Assembly: GCA_029959865.1 (NCBI GenBank)
Contig: JASCPE010000003.1
Span: forward strand, 124,001-188,000
Length of the DNA stretch: 64,000 nucleotides
Source of the DNA: Microbacteriaceae bacterium PS02070
GTDB lineage: Bacteria; Actinomycetota; Actinomycetes; Actinomycetales; Microbacteriaceae
Reading direction: 5' to 3'
Shown: in pieces, positions 7,723 to 19,700 of the stretch
Numbering within the stretch: the first letter of the stretch is position 1
Layout: each line of letters begins with the position of its first letter
The notes under the pieces: generated by a model
The model's input: only the letters and a program-made list of their open reading frames with translations
Told to the model about the DNA's origin: nothing
Database searches by the model: none
Made by a program: the position numbers and the translations under genes

Positions 7723-9006
7723 TCAACGGCTGGACGTCCTCGGGGGGAACGTCGATCTGATTCGCCGGGCAGCAGCAGTGACGCCGAGCGCGACCAGTAT
7801 AGCCCCGGTAGTGATCCCCAGGAGCGGCACCGTGCCGTAGAGCAGGCTTTCCTGGGACGGGAGTAGGGCGGATCCGGCCTGCGTCGGCGTGTCGGCAGGA
7901 GGCAGCGGATCGACCACGACGGGCGTGACAGACGGGGCGGGGTCTTCGGGCGCATCGGCGCGGCGATACAGTCGGATCCATTCCGCGAGCGAGCCCATCG
8001 GGTTCTCATCCACCGTCGCGACCGAGTCGTTCACGGCGGCGGCAGCGTCTACGAGCCCGTAGCCGTACAGGTTTGGAGAGTCTCCGCTGGGCGGCGTCGT
8101 CGCAGTCTCGATGATGCGATTGATGACGTTGGCGGCGTTCAGTTCCGGGTGCGCGGAGCGGATGAGCGCCGCGATTCCGGCGACGATCGGCGCGGCGCCG
8201 CTCGTCCCGCTCCACTCGACGACCTCGCCGTCTGCGGAGACGCCGAGCAGTTCCTCGCTCGGTGCCGCGATTCCTATCGTGATGCCCTGCGTCGAAGCCT
8301 CCACACTTGCCCGCCGGTTGCGGTCGACGCCTCCGACGGTGAGGACTCCGGGGATGGTCGCCGGGGCACCGACGCGGTCCGTGCCCCGTCCACGGTTTCC
8401 CGCCGCCACGACCACGACCACATCGTGATCGAACGCGTACATGAAGGCGTCATCCCACGAGAGGTCCCAGTCGAGGGTGTTCGTCGTGAAGGAGAGATTG
8501 ATGACGTCGGCGCCCTCATCGACGGCCCACACGATCGCTTCGGCGACCTGTTCCGCGAAGGGGACACTGCTGGCGGCGCCGAAGCCGATCGAGGCCGACA
8601 GCAGTTCGGCCTCCGGTGCGACGCCGATCATGCCCTCGTCCGACCCCGTCCCGCGACCCGCTGCGAGAGAGGCGACCCAGCTGCCGTGACTGCCGTCGAG
8701 CACTCCCACGGGGGTGCGCCCGTCCGGGGAGCCGATTCCGGAGAAGTCTTTACCCGCCGCGACGGCACCGTCGAACTCACTCGGCCCCTCGCCGATGCCG
8801 GTGTCGATGATGGCGATCGTCGTTCCCTCACCGCGCGTCGTCTCCCACGCCTCGGTGATGCCGTAGTCCTCCAGCCAGTACTCCGCTGCGCGCGTGTGAT
8901 CCTGCGCATCCTCCGTCGGCGTCGGCGATGGAGCCGTGGTGGCGCCCGTTGTCAGAATGACGGTGGCGAGGACCGACGCACATACGGTGGGGATCCGGCC
9001 CCTCAC
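7723..9006 (-). CDS. secreted S8 subtilisin-like serine protease (mycosin-like)
   Basis: Serine endopeptidase of 427 aa. An N-terminal signal segment (IPTVCASVLATVILTTGA) is followed by the catalytic triad motifs IAIIDTGIG (Asp), DGSHGSWVASLAAG (His) and WSGTSGAAPIVAG (Ser), with oxyanion region VVVVAAGNRG. A Pro-rich linker leads to a C-terminal TM helix (VPLLGITTGAILVALGVTAAA) and a basic tail, so it is probably anchored outside the cell, like mycosins. No ESX genes are nearby. The GTG at 9006 overlaps the upstream DUF501 stop by 4 bp, which decides the start. It ends the eno-ftsB-DUF501 operon. Confidence 0.88.
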   Translation of the reverse strand: MRGRIPTVCASVLATVILTTGATTAPSPTPTEDAQDHTRAAEYWLEDYGITEAWETTRGEGTTIAIIDTGIGEGPSEFDGAVAAGKDFSGIGSPDGRTPVGVLDGSHGSWVASLAAGRGTGSDEGMIGVAPEAELLSASIGFGAASSVPFAEQVAEAIVWAVDEGADVINLSFTTNTLDWDLSWDDAFMYAFDHDVVVVVAAGNRGRGTDRVGAPATIPGVLTVGGVDRNRRASVEASTQGITIGIAAPSEELLGVSADGEVVEWSGTSGAAPIVAGIAALIRSAHPELNAANVINRIIETATTPPSGDSPNLYGYGLVDAAAAVNDSVATVDENPMGSLAEWIRLYRRADAPEDPAPSVTPVVVDPLPPADTPTQAGSALLPSQESLLYGTVPLLGITTGAILVALGVTAAARRIRSTFPPRTSSR

Positions 9007-9521
9007 GCAGCGTCTCCCGGGTGGGTGCAGGTGCACCGACGCGGTGACCATTCGGACTCGGCAAGAGCGAGGTCACCGATCGGGTTGATGCCCTCCCCCA
9101 CCGCCAGCGCGTGCGCAGCCAGCGCGTGGAGGCATTTGACGCGGCTGGGCATGCCACCAGCAGAGATGCCGTCGATCTCTGGCACGTCGCCGTACTCGGC
9201 ACGGTCGGCAAGGTACAGCTCGTGGGCGCGCTCGTAGTCGGCCCGGAGTTCGTCGTCCTCGGCCAGCCGGTCAGACAAGGTGCGCATCACCTGCGTCGCT
9301 TCCAGGCTCGACATCGCGGCCGTGGCACCGGGGTGAGTCAGGTAGTAGAAGGTCGGGAACGGCGTCCCGTCCGGCAGGCGCGGCTCCGTCGCGACCACAA
9401 CTGGATTGCCACAGATGCACCGGGCGGCGATGCCGATGACGCCTCGCATCGGCCGCCCGAGCTGTTCCCGCATGGCGGCGAGATCAGCCTCGGTGGCAGG
9501 CGAAAGCGGGCGGACGGTCAT
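9003..9521 (-). CDS. DUF501 domain protein
   Basis: Conserved actinobacterial protein of 172 aa with DUF501 hallmarks: LGRPMRGVIGIAARCICGNP, VATEPRLPDGTPFPTFYYLTHP, and late VKCLHALAAHALAVG and cysteines in RRCTCTH. The Cys/His residues suggest metal binding, but no function is known. The ATG at 9521 fits the family's usual start; a GTG at 9563 overlapping the ftsB stop by 8 bp is the alternative. The eno-ftsB-DUF501 order is widespread in actinobacteria. Confidence 0.85.
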   Translation of the reverse strand: MTVRPLSPATEADLAAMREQLGRPMRGVIGIAARCICGNPVVVATEPRLPDGTPFPTFYYLTHPGATAAMSSLEATQVMRTLSDRLAEDDELRADYERAHELYLADRAEYGDVPEIDGISAGGMPSRVKCLHALAAHALAVGEGINPIGDLALAESEWSPRRCTCTHPGDAA

Positions 9522-9555
9522 CGCATCAGAGTATCGATGTGGGCTGAGAGGACGC

Positions 9556-10011
9556 TTACTCACGCGCGGTTTTGGCGAGGCCCGCAGAAGCGACCGATCG
9601 CACCAGCTGAGACATCCAGTCGGTCTGCGTCGTCACGACGTCTTCGCTGACCGCCTCTTGCTCTGGCGGCACGGCATCGGCGGGCACGTCATTGTCGACG
9701 AGATAGACGACCTCCCCGGGAGTGACGTAGTACAACCGCTCCCTCGCCTGAGATGTGATGAAAGCGGGGTCGGCCCATCGGTCGCGTTCCGCCTCAAGCT
9801 GGGTGATGCGCTCATGACCGACCTGGATCGACTCTTCCAGTGCGGCGATCTGCTGGCGTTGGTCGATGAAGGTTCCCACGCTCGGCACGAGCACGAACGC
9901 AGCGAGGACGACGAGCCCCAGCATGATCGCCGTGAAGCCGGAGAAGCGGATCCCACCGAGCCACTCCCTCGCGTCGATACGACGAGAGGGGGATGCCGCA
10001 TCCTTAGCCAC
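9556..10011 (-). CDS. ftsB: FtsB/DivIC septum formation initiator
   Basis: Bitopic division protein of 151 aa. A short cytoplasmic N-terminus is followed by one TM helix (TAIMLGLVVLAAFVLVPSV, about residues 28-46), a coiled coil (QRQQIAALEESIQVGHERITQLEAERD), and the typical DivIC motif ARERLYYVTPGEVVYLV. It links the FtsQ/FtsL complex to septal wall synthesis. It lies 23 bp downstream of eno on the same strand and probably shares its transcript. Confidence 0.9.
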   Translation of the reverse strand: MAKDAASPSRRIDAREWLGGIRFSGFTAIMLGLVVLAAFVLVPSVGTFIDQRQQIAALEESIQVGHERITQLEAERDRWADPAFITSQARERLYYVTPGEVVYLVDNDVPADAVPPEQEAVSEDVVTTQTDWMSQLVRSVASAGLAKTARE

Positions 10012-10034
10012 GGCCTCCCCCTCTCGTCAGGACA

Positions 10035-11375
<1,341 letters not shown>

Positions 11376-11432
11376 GTGAGCGGTCAGGTCGCGCGCAGGT
11401 CGGTGATCCGCGCAAGAGGCGCCGCCCACCGG

Positions 11433-12716
11433 TCACGACAGCGCTTTGACCTCGAGGCTGTCGATTGCCTGCCCCGGACGAACGTTCGCGAAGGACGTGT
11501 ACCCGTCGGCGGCGGCTCGCTCGAGCAGTGCCCGCTGATTCTTCGTGCGCTGCTCCAACCGGACGCGTGCCCCGCGCGCCACGAAAGCGGCCTTCAGAGT
11601 GAGCAACTCGGCGACGGGGACTTCCCGGTCATGGATCAAGACGACCCGCTCCTCGGACGTGTCCTCGACATCACCGAGGAGGTCCACGATGCGCTCGAAC
11701 CCGAGCGAGAAGCCCACCGCGGGGACTTCCTGACCCAGGAAGCGGCCCACCATGCCGTCGTAACGTCCGCCGCCACCGAGCGAGTAATCCACGCTCGGGT
11801 GAGCGATCTCGAAGATGGTGCCGGTGTAATACCCCATCCCCCGGACGAGGAACGGATCGAAGGTCAGGGGAATGTCGCCTCCCCCGCGGGCCGCGGCAAC
11901 GGCGTCGCCGATCGCGACGAGTGAGGCGACGACGTCGTCCGGAGCGGATTCCGGAAGGGCCTTACGGATCTGCCGCTCCCCGAACGGCAGATACTCACGC
12001 GTCTGAGGTCGGCGCAGAAAAGTGCCGAGTGCGGTGACCGCGCCGGGCGACGCGCCGCGCCCGGTGAGCTCGTCCAGCACACCGTCCGGGCCGATCTTGT
12101 CCAGCTTGTCGATCGTGATGAGCACGCCGGGCTGCTCCTCGGCGGTGAACCCGAATCCCGTCAGCATCGCATCAAGAAGACGGCGGTCATTGACCCGGAT
12201 CGATGCGCCGTCCAGACCGAGCGCGCCGACCGCGTCAAGGCTCGCCGTCAGCAACTCGGCCTCCGCGCGAGACGTTGCGTCGCCGATGATGTCGATGTCG
12301 CACTGGACGAACTGACGGTAGCGACCCTTCTGCGGACGCTCAGCGCGCCACACCGGAGCGATCTGCAGAGCACGGAACACGGTGGGAAGCTCCCCCCGGT
12401 GCGTCGCGTAGAAGCGCGCGAGCGGCACGGTGAGGTCGTAACGCAGACCAAGGTCGCTCAGTGCCGCCGGGTCCTCCGCCGCCGCACGGATCTGCTCGGG
12501 GTCAAGCCCCCGACGCAGGATGTTGTACGCCAGCTTCTCGTTGTCGCCGCCGAGGCCCGCGTGCAATCGGGAGTAGTCCTCCATGACGGGCGTTTCGATC
12601 TCATCGAATCCGTGCGCGCGGTAGCGATCCCGGATGGTCGTGAGAATGGTGTCTCGACGTCGCTTGTCGGCCGGCAGGAAGTCTCGCATGCCGCGCGGAG
12701 GATTGACGGTAGCCAT
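11433..12716 (-). CDS. hisS: histidyl-tRNA synthetase
   Basis: Class II aminoacyl-tRNA synthetase of 427 aa. Motif 1 region PVMEDYSRL, motif 2 in VWRAERPQKGRYRQFVQCD, the histidine-binding block GMGYYTGTIFEI, motif 3 GGGGRYDGMVGRFLG with VGFSLGFERI, and an anticodon-binding C-terminal domain after about residue 330. The ATG at 12716 lies 29 bp downstream of the mazG stop on the same strand. Confidence 0.96.
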   Translation of the reverse strand: MATVNPPRGMRDFLPADKRRRDTILTTIRDRYRAHGFDEIETPVMEDYSRLHAGLGGDNEKLAYNILRRGLDPEQIRAAAEDPAALSDLGLRYDLTVPLARFYATHRGELPTVFRALQIAPVWRAERPQKGRYRQFVQCDIDIIGDATSRAEAELLTASLDAVGALGLDGASIRVNDRRLLDAMLTGFGFTAEEQPGVLITIDKLDKIGPDGVLDELTGRGASPGAVTALGTFLRRPQTREYLPFGERQIRKALPESAPDDVVASLVAIGDAVAAARGGGDIPLTFDPFLVRGMGYYTGTIFEIAHPSVDYSLGGGGRYDGMVGRFLGQEVPAVGFSLGFERIVDLLGDVEDTSEERVVLIHDREVPVAELLTLKAAFVARGARVRLEQRTKNQRALLERAAADGYTSFANVRPGQAIDSLEVKALS

Positions 12717-12745
12717 CCCCCCATCCTCTCATCCGCGAGCACGTG

Positions 12746-13393
12746 TCACGGGGACGCCTCGACCGCGCGTACCTCCCCGGTGAGGCCACGCAAGCGCTCG
12801 CGCAGGGCGCGTTCCGCGTCCCATCCCCGTGCCCGCCCCGCGGCCACCAGCCGGAGCAGTTCGTCGCCGAAGGCAGACTCATCATCGGCGGTCGTCGCGG
12901 ATGCATCCACCTCGACACCGACCGACGCAGCCTTTCCGAGGAGCTTCGCAGCCAGAGCGAGCGAGGGCATGTGCTCGCTGACACCGTCCAACACGCTCGT
13001 GCGCTCGCGCTTCTCCGCCGCCTTGGCGGCGTTCCAGTGCACGAGCACTTCCTCCGGTGTGCGCGCCACCGCGTCGCCGAAGACGTGCGGATGGCGGCGC
13101 ACCATCTTGTCCGTGAGTCCGCGGGCGACATCATCGAGGTCGAAGGCGCCCGTGCGGGAGGCAATCTCCGCATGGAAGAGAACCTGCCAGAGGAGGTCAC
13201 CGAGTTCTTCCCGCAGATCCTCGGCCGTACCCGTCTCGACGGCGTCGATGACCTCCGCGGATTCCTCGATCAGATAGGGGACGAGGTCGCGGTGACTGAT
13301 CTGCTGCGTCCAGACACATCGATCACGAACATGACGCATTGTGTCGGCAGCCACGCGCAAGGGGTCGGCTGCGGTGTGATCTGGGGAAGTCAT
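12746..13393 (-). CDS. mazG: MazG nucleoside triphosphate pyrophosphohydrolase
   Basis: Protein of 215 aa that hydrolyses (d)NTPs to NMP and PPi as house-cleaning. The MazG fold shows EESAEVIDAVE and EELGDLLWQVLFHAEIA, the EExxE and ExxD metal-binding motifs, and VRRHPHVFGDAVARTPEEVL. Length matches the short actinobacterial form. The start ATG at 13393 has a TATCGT box exactly 6 nt upstream (13405-13400), pointing to a leaderless mRNA. Divergent from ppc, with only 66 bp between the start codons. Confidence 0.9.
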   Translation of the reverse strand: MTSPDHTAADPLRVAADTMRHVRDRCVWTQQISHRDLVPYLIEESAEVIDAVETGTAEDLREELGDLLWQVLFHAEIASRTGAFDLDDVARGLTDKMVRRHPHVFGDAVARTPEEVLVHWNAAKAAEKRERTSVLDGVSEHMPSLALAAKLLGKAASVGVEVDASATTADDESAFGDELLRLVAAGRARGWDAERALRERLRGLTGEVRAVEASP

Positions 13394-13399
13394 GCCGTC

Positions 13400-13405
13400 A
13401 CGATA
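13400..13405 (-). promoter_or_regulatory. -10 box of mazG
   Basis: TATCGT on the minus strand, 6 nt before the mazG ATG. Part of a compact divergent mazG/ppc promoter region. Confidence 0.5.
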
Positions 13406-13447
13406 CGCGGTGCGCGCCCGCGTCATCTTGGGGTAACACCGGCGCAC

Positions 13448-13453
13448 TAGCGT
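13448..13453 (+). promoter_or_regulatory. -10 box of ppc
   Basis: TAGCGT, 6 nt before the ppc ATG. GGAGG lies in the gap, so a short leader with a ribosome site cannot be excluded. Confidence 0.45.
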
Positions 13454-13459
13454 GGAGGC

Positions 13460-16120
13460 ATGCATCAGCCCACCGTGACCGAAGCGATCTCCCTCGTCGG
13501 TCGAGACGCTGCCGGCCAAGAGATCCCCGAGAAGATGCGCGCCGACGTGCGTGTGCTCGGGTCCCTGCTCGGCCAGGTCCTGCGCGAGACCGGCTCTCCG
13601 GGACTGTTCGACGACGTCGAACGCCTCCGCGTGGCCACCATCGAGGCCTACACGAAGGACTCCCCCGAGGCCATTCAGCGCGCCATCGACGTCGCCGATT
13701 CCTTCTCCGTTGAGCGCGCGGACGAGGTCGCACGGGCGTTCACGGTGTACTTCCACCTCGTGAACCTCGCCGAGGAGCACCAGCGCGTGCGAGTCCTCCA
13801 GGAGCGTGATGGACGACCGGAGAAAGAGAACGCCTCCGACTCGGTCGCTGCGGCCTTCGTGCGCCTTTCGGCCGAGGTCGGTGACGAGACGGCGCTGACA
13901 AGGCTGCGCAATCTGCGTTTCCACCCCGTCTTCACGGCGCACCCCACCGAGGCGCGGCGACGTGCGGTCTCTTCCAGCATCCGCCGACTCGCGGCCTTGC
14001 TGGACGAGTACGACGAGTCACGCCGGGGCGGTGCCGACCAGAGGCGGGCGGCGCGGCGCATGCTTGAGGAGATCGACACGCTGTGGCGTACCGCGCCCCT
14101 GCGCGCCGAGAAGCCGGAGCCCACCGACGAGGTCCGCGCGATCATGAGCGTCTTCGACGAGACGCTGTACACCGCTGTGCCGCACGTGTACCGGCGCGTG
14201 GACGATGCCCTGCAAGGCCCGGCCGCCGGCAGCCGCGCACCCGTTGTCCAGCCGTTCGTGCGACTGGGTACGTGGGTCGGCGGAGACCGGGATGGAAACC
14301 CGTTCGTCACCGCGGCCGTCACCAAGAAGGCGGCTCAGATCGCCGCGGAACACATTCTGCTCGGTTTGGAGGCCACCGCGTCCCGGATCGCGCGAACGCT
14401 CACCCTGGACGAGGGAACGACTCCGGCCAGCGACGACGTCCGCGCTCTGTGGCGCCGTCTGGCCGACGCGGATGAGGATGCCGCGCGGGACGCCGCCAAG
14501 CGCTCACCCAACGAACCCCACCGCGCCACGCTCATGCTCATCGCGCGTCGGATCGCCGCGACCCGCACTCGTAACGCCGACCTCGCCTATCAAGACCCGG
14601 CCGCACTGCTGCGGGATCTTCGCACGATCCAGTTTTCGCTGGAAAAGGCGGGCGCCGCGCGCCAGGCGTTCGGGCACCTGCAGCAACTGATCTGGCAGGT
14701 CGAGACCTTCGGCTTCCACCTGGCCGAGATCGAGGTGCGCCAGCACTCTGCCGTCCATGCCAAGGTCCTGGCCGAGTGCGAGGCCGGAGGGCCGCTCAGC
14801 GAGCAGGCGGAGGAGGTTCTCGAGGTCTTCCGCACGATCGCTCAGCTGCAGCGTCGCTACGGGCCGCGGGCTGCGGGGCGCTACATCGTCTCGTTCACGC
14901 GATCGGCCGAGGATCTGCTGGCTGTGAACCGGCTCGCCCGTCACGCGGTGGGCCCGTCCGGGACCCTGCCGGTGATCGATGTGATTCCTCTGTTCGAGAC
15001 GTTCGCTGACCTCCAGGCTGCCCCCGGGATCCTGGAGGAGATTTCCGCGGATCCGCAATACGCCGCACGTCTCGCGGAGAACGACCGTCATGTCGAGGTG
15101 ATGCTGGGATACTCCGACTCCTCGAAGGACGTGGGGCCCGTCGCCGCGACTCTTGCGCTGTACGACGCACAGGCAAAGATCGCGAGCTGGGCGCAGGACA
15201 ACGACATCGAACTCACGCTGTTCCACGGTCGCGGTGGAGCCCTGGGCCGCGGCGGTGGACCCGCGAATTCCGCCATCCTTGCGCAACCTCCGCATTCGGT
15301 GGATGGGCGTTTCAAGGTCACCGAGCAGGGCGAGGTCATCTTCGCCCGCTACGGCGAGCCGGCGATTGCGATGCGCCACATCGACCAGGTGGCGGCCGCC
15401 GTCCTGCTCGCGTCCTCCCCCTCGATCGAACGGCGCAACAGCGCCGCCGCCGAGAAGTACGCGGAGACCGCCGCGAAGATGGATGCGGCCTCGCGCGAGC
15501 GATTCCACTCACTCGTCTCCGCCGACGGTTTCGCTCCGTGGTTCGCGACGGTCACGCCCATGGAGGAGATCGGGCAACTCGCGCTCGGCTCCCGCCCCGC
15601 CCGACGGGGCCTGTCGGTCGAATCCCTCGCCGACCTGCGCGCGATTCCGTGGGTCTTCGCGTGGACGCAGGCCCGGATCAACCTCGCCGGCTGGTTCGGT
15701 CTCGGAACCGCCCTGGACGCCGTGGGCGATGAGGAACTGCTCCGCACCGCCTACCAGGAGTGGCCGCTGCTACGCACGATGATCGACAACGTGGCGATGA
15801 GTCTCGCGAAGGCGGATCTCCGCCTCGCCGAGCGCTACCTCGCACTCGGCGACCGCGACGACCTGGCGGCGCTGGTGCTGGACGAGTTGCGTCTCACGCA
15901 GGACTGGGTGATTCGGCTCTCCGGCGGCGGCGAACTGCTGTCGAACAAGCCCGTCCTGCAGCGTGCGGTCAAGATGCGCAGCCCCTACGTGGACGCGCTG
16001 TCTCTGCTCCAGCTGCGTGCCCTTCGGGCCATCCGCTCCGGCGATACGTCCCCGGGGTGGCAGCGTCTCCTCCTGCTGTCGGTCAGCGGCGTCGCGGCAG
16101 GACTTCAGAACACCGGGTGA
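13460..16120 (+). CDS. ppc: phosphoenolpyruvate carboxylase
   Basis: Anaplerotic enzyme (PEP plus bicarbonate to oxaloacetate) of 886 aa, full length. Catalytic and binding motifs in order: FHPVFTAHPTEARRRAVSS (His), RLGTWVGGDRDGNPFV, VMLGYSDSSKDVGPVAA, LFHGRGGALGRGGGPANSAI, and a C-terminus ending in GVAAGLQNTG, the NTG ending normal for the enzyme. Its stop is 2 bp from the convergent stop of the carbonic-anhydrase-like gene. Confidence 0.97.
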   Translation: MHQPTVTEAISLVGRDAAGQEIPEKMRADVRVLGSLLGQVLRETGSPGLFDDVERLRVATIEAYTKDSPEAIQRAIDVADSFSVERADEVARAFTVYFHLVNLAEEHQRVRVLQERDGRPEKENASDSVAAAFVRLSAEVGDETALTRLRNLRFHPVFTAHPTEARRRAVSSSIRRLAALLDEYDESRRGGADQRRAARRMLEEIDTLWRTAPLRAEKPEPTDEVRAIMSVFDETLYTAVPHVYRRVDDALQGPAAGSRAPVVQPFVRLGTWVGGDRDGNPFVTAAVTKKAAQIAAEHILLGLEATASRIARTLTLDEGTTPASDDVRALWRRLADADEDAARDAAKRSPNEPHRATLMLIARRIAATRTRNADLAYQDPAALLRDLRTIQFSLEKAGAARQAFGHLQQLIWQVETFGFHLAEIEVRQHSAVHAKVLAECEAGGPLSEQAEEVLEVFRTIAQLQRRYGPRAAGRYIVSFTRSAEDLLAVNRLARHAVGPSGTLPVIDVIPLFETFADLQAAPGILEEISADPQYAARLAENDRHVEVMLGYSDSSKDVGPVAATLALYDAQAKIASWAQDNDIELTLFHGRGGALGRGGGPANSAILAQPPHSVDGRFKVTEQGEVIFARYGEPAIAMRHIDQVAAAVLLASSPSIERRNSAAAEKYAETAAKMDAASRERFHSLVSADGFAPWFATVTPMEEIGQLALGSRPARRGLSVESLADLRAIPWVFAWTQARINLAGWFGLGTALDAVGDEELLRTAYQEWPLLRTMIDNVAMSLAKADLRLAERYLALGDRDDLAALVLDELRLTQDWVIRLSGGGELLSNKPVLQRAVKMRSPYVDALSLLQLRALRAIRSGDTSPGWQRLLLLSVSGVAAGLQNTG

Positions 16121-16121
16121 G

Positions 16122-16721
16122 TCAGTCCACGCGCCGGTCGTGTCGGTGCCGGGACAGTGACGAGCCGTAGCGCTCGGTGAGTTGCGCCATGAGGTCCGGG
16201 GTCTCGCGATCAAGCCCGAACACGTAGCCGGGAAAGTCCAGTTCCTTCTGCGCTGCCCAGATCTCCTCGTGGCGATCGGCGGGCAGGATCTGGGCGGGAT
16301 TGCCGACAGCCACCCATCCGATGGGGACGATCGTCTGCTCGGGAAGGACGGTGCGCAGGTGAACCACAGCGTTGATGCGCACCTCGGAGCGATCGCCGAC
16401 ACGCGCGCCGTTGAAGACCCGCGTTCCGGTGGCGAGGAAGACCTCGTTCCCGACTGTCGCCCCGGAGATACTCGCCATCGGGCCGACGAGCACGTGGTCG
16501 CCGATGTGGACAGGATTGGTTGCGCTGGCTCGGATGAGGGCGTTCTCCATCACGATCACGTTCTCCCCGAGCGTGATTGGCCCGCCCTCCGCAGTGATGA
16601 CCGCCCCGTGCAGCACCTGTGTCCCCGCGCCGATCGTGATGTCCCCGGAGAGGACGGCCGTGGGAGCGATGACCGCGTCCGGATGGATGCGCGGCGCGTT
16701 TCCGAGATGCTCGAACTGCAC
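16122..16721 (-). CDS. gamma-carbonic-anhydrase-like left-handed beta-helix protein
   Basis: Protein of 199 aa made of hexapeptide repeats (IHPDAVIAPTAVLSGDITIG, ITLGENVIVMENALIRA, HIGDHVLVGPMASISGATVG) as in the gamma carbonic anhydrase/YrdA family. Two histidines in VHIGDH could be zinc ligands. The GTG at 16721 is chosen because a strong AGGAGG lies 4 nt upstream; the longer reading lacks a ribosome site. Its position tail to tail with ppc, a bicarbonate consumer, is suggestive, but carbonic anhydrase activity is unproven. Confidence 0.82.
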   Translation of the reverse strand: MQFEHLGNAPRIHPDAVIAPTAVLSGDITIGAGTQVLHGAVITAEGGPITLGENVIVMENALIRASATNPVHIGDHVLVGPMASISGATVGNEVFLATGTRVFNGARVGDRSEVRINAVVHLRTVLPEQTIVPIGWVAVGNPAQILPADRHEEIWAAQKELDFPGYVFGLDRETPDLMAQLTERYGSSLSRHRHDRRVD

Positions 16722-16765
16722 GGTTCCTCCTCGAACGGGGCGTAGGCCCAGCCTAGCGAGGCGTC

Positions 16766-19700
16766 TCAGCCCGCGGGAGGGTTCGTGGGCTGCGGCCAGA
16801 GCTGATCGATGAGTGTGCTCACCCACGCGATGAGGTCCGCGTCGGCGACCTTCTCGCCGCCAGCGCTCGGCATCGGGACGACGACCGCCTCCCCACTCTG
16901 GAGGAGTTTCGCCTTCGGATACAGCCGCTGAAGACGCACTCGCATCGAGTCGGGCAGGTGGGCCGGCGCGATGCGGAGATTGGACCCCATCGCAACGACG
17001 TCGGTCAGGCCCGCTTGGGCCGCTCGACGCCGCAATCGCGCCACCTGGAAGAGACCGTCGACCTCGCTCGGGGGCTCGCCATACCGGTCGACGAGCTCGT
17101 CGTGGACGGAGGTGATGCTGTCGTCGGGCGCGGTGACCGCTGCGGCTCCGGAGAGCTTCTGATATGCCTCCAGGCGGAGCCGCTCGCTGTCGATGTACTC
17201 CTCAGGAATACGCGCGTCCACGGGGAGCTCCAGACGCAGCTCCGTGGGGCCGTCTGTGTCCTCCCCGCGGAAGGTGGCGACGGCCTCGCCGATCATTCGC
17301 AGATAGAGATCGAAGCCGACGCCTGCGATGTGCCCGGCTTGCTCGGCACCGAGGAGGTTGCCTGCGCCACGCAGTTCCAGGTCCTTCAACGCGACCTGCA
17401 TCCCGGAGCCGAGATCATTGTTGACCGCGATCGTCTCCAGCCGGTCAGCGGCCGTCTCGGACAGCGGCTTGAGCTCGTCATAGAGGAAATACGCGTAGGC
17501 GCGTTCTCGGCCGCGTCCGACGCGACCGCGGAGCTGGTGGAGTTGGGAAAGGCCGTACTTGTCAGCCCGATCGATGATGATCGTGTTCGCATTGGAGATG
17601 TCCAGACCCGTCTCAACGATCGTGGTCGACACGAGCACGTCCGCGCGGCGCTCCCAGAAGTCATCGACGACGTTCTCCAACTGGTGCTCCCCCATCTGCC
17701 CGTGCGCGACCGCAACTCGCGCTTCGGGGACGAGCTCTGCCAGCTGTGCCGCGACCCGTTGGATGGATTGGACACGATTGTGGACGAAGAACACCTGCCC
17801 TTCGCGCAACAGCTCTCGACGGATGGCCGCGGCGATCTGCTTGTCGCTGCGGGGTCCCACGAACGTGAGGATCGGGTGGCGGTCCTCCGGCGGCATCTGC
17901 AGGGTGGACATCTCGCGGATTCCGGTCACCGCCATCTCGAGCGTGCGCGGAATCGGGGTCGCGCTCATCGCGAGGATGTCGACGCCGGTCTTGATCTTCT
18001 TGAGCTGATCCTTGTGCTCCACTCCGAAGCGCTGCTCCTCGTCGATGATGAGCAGGCCCAGGTCTTTGAACTGCACTTTCTCGGTGAGGATGCGGTGGGT
18101 GCCGATCACCATGTCGATCGACCCATCCGCGAGGCCCGCGACGGTCTCTCGCGCCTCTTTGTCGGTCTGGAACCGTGACAGCGCACGGACGTTCACGGGG
18201 AAGCCCGCGAATCGCTCGCTGACGGTTTCCAGATGCTGCTTGACCAGCAACGTGGTCGGCACGAGCATCGCCACCTGCTTGCCGTCTTGAATGGCCTTGA
18301 ACGCCGCACGGATGGCGACCTCCGTCTTGCCGAATCCGACATCGCCGGAGAGGAGGCGATCCATCGGGATCGGTCGCTCCATGTCGGCCTTGATCTCATC
18401 GATGGTCTGCAACTGGTCGGGTGTCTCCGCGAACGGGAATGCCTCTTCGAGCTCCCGCTGCCACGGAGTGTCGGGACCGAATGCGTGCCCCTTGGCGGCC
18501 ATGCGGGCCGAGTAGAGCTTGACGAGTTCGACGGCGATGTCGCGCACCGCTTTGCGCGCGCGGCCCTTGGCTGCGGCCCAGTCACTCCCGCCCATCTTGG
18601 AGAGGGTTGGCGCTTCCCCGCCGACGTACCGTGAGAGCAGGTCGAGTTGATCGGTGGGCACGAACAGCTTGTCACCGGGATAGCCGCGCTTCGACGGCGC
18701 GTACTCCAGGACGAGGTACTCGCGTTGCGTTTTCACCGCGTGGCGCCCGCCGGTGGACACCTCGCGTTGGATGAGTTCGACGAATCGGCCGATCCCGTGG
18801 GTGGTGTGGACGACGAAATCTCCGGGCTTGAGTTGGAGCGGGTCGACGACGTTTCTCCGACGCGAAGCGAGCTTCTTCACGATGCGCGAGTCCGTGCCGA
18901 GCGTGCGTCCGTAGAACTCGCTCTCCGTGAGCACCACGAGACCGGCATCGGTCGTGTCGAAACCGCGCTCGATCATCGCCGTCGTCGCCAGGACGACTCC
19001 GGACTCGGGGAGCTCGTCGAGCGTTTCCACGACGCGCGCCGGGATTCCCCGTTCGGCCAGCACCTCGGAGGCACGTTCGATGAGACCTGAACCGGACGCC
19101 ACGAGCACGACAGCAGCCCCGGCACGGGTGCGCTCGCCGACGTAGGACAAGGCGCCGTCGACGTTGCCCTGGAAGGACGGCACGGCGACTCCGGTGATCC
19201 TCAGCGCCGAGTCATCGTCATCCACGAGCCCTTCCGCCGCGGCATCGGCAGCGCCGGAGTCGAACCCGCTGACACGCCACCACACTCCCCCGCGCTCGTG
19301 CGTGATCTCCCGCAACCGGGACAAGGAGAGAAAGTCTCCCGCGTCGAGGTCGATGGGCGTCGTCGCACCGGCGGTCGCCGCGCTCCATGCGGCGTCGAGG
19401 AACTCGCGGTTGGTCGTGCTCAGCGTGATGGCTCGTCCCACGGCGCGCTCCGGGTCTACGAGAGCAACGGCGCTCCCCTCGGGCAGGTAATCGACCAGCG
19501 AAACGACCTCAGCAGCAACGGCGGGCAGGAGAGATTCCATGCCGTCCACGGCGATGCCCTCGCCCATCTTCTCCAGCATGCCGCGAAGGCCGGGAAGCTG
19601 GTCTCCGAGACCCCGCGCGCGGTCTCGGACGTCGGCGGTGAGCAGCAGTTCACGCGCGGGCCCGAGAAGAATCGCACTGTGTTCGCCGGGCAGCGATCGC

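Noticed and set aside
6525..7760. Plus-strand open frame (411 codons) opposite ndh
   Set aside because: Shadow of the NDH-2 gene, whose FAD and NAD motifs are on the minus strand.
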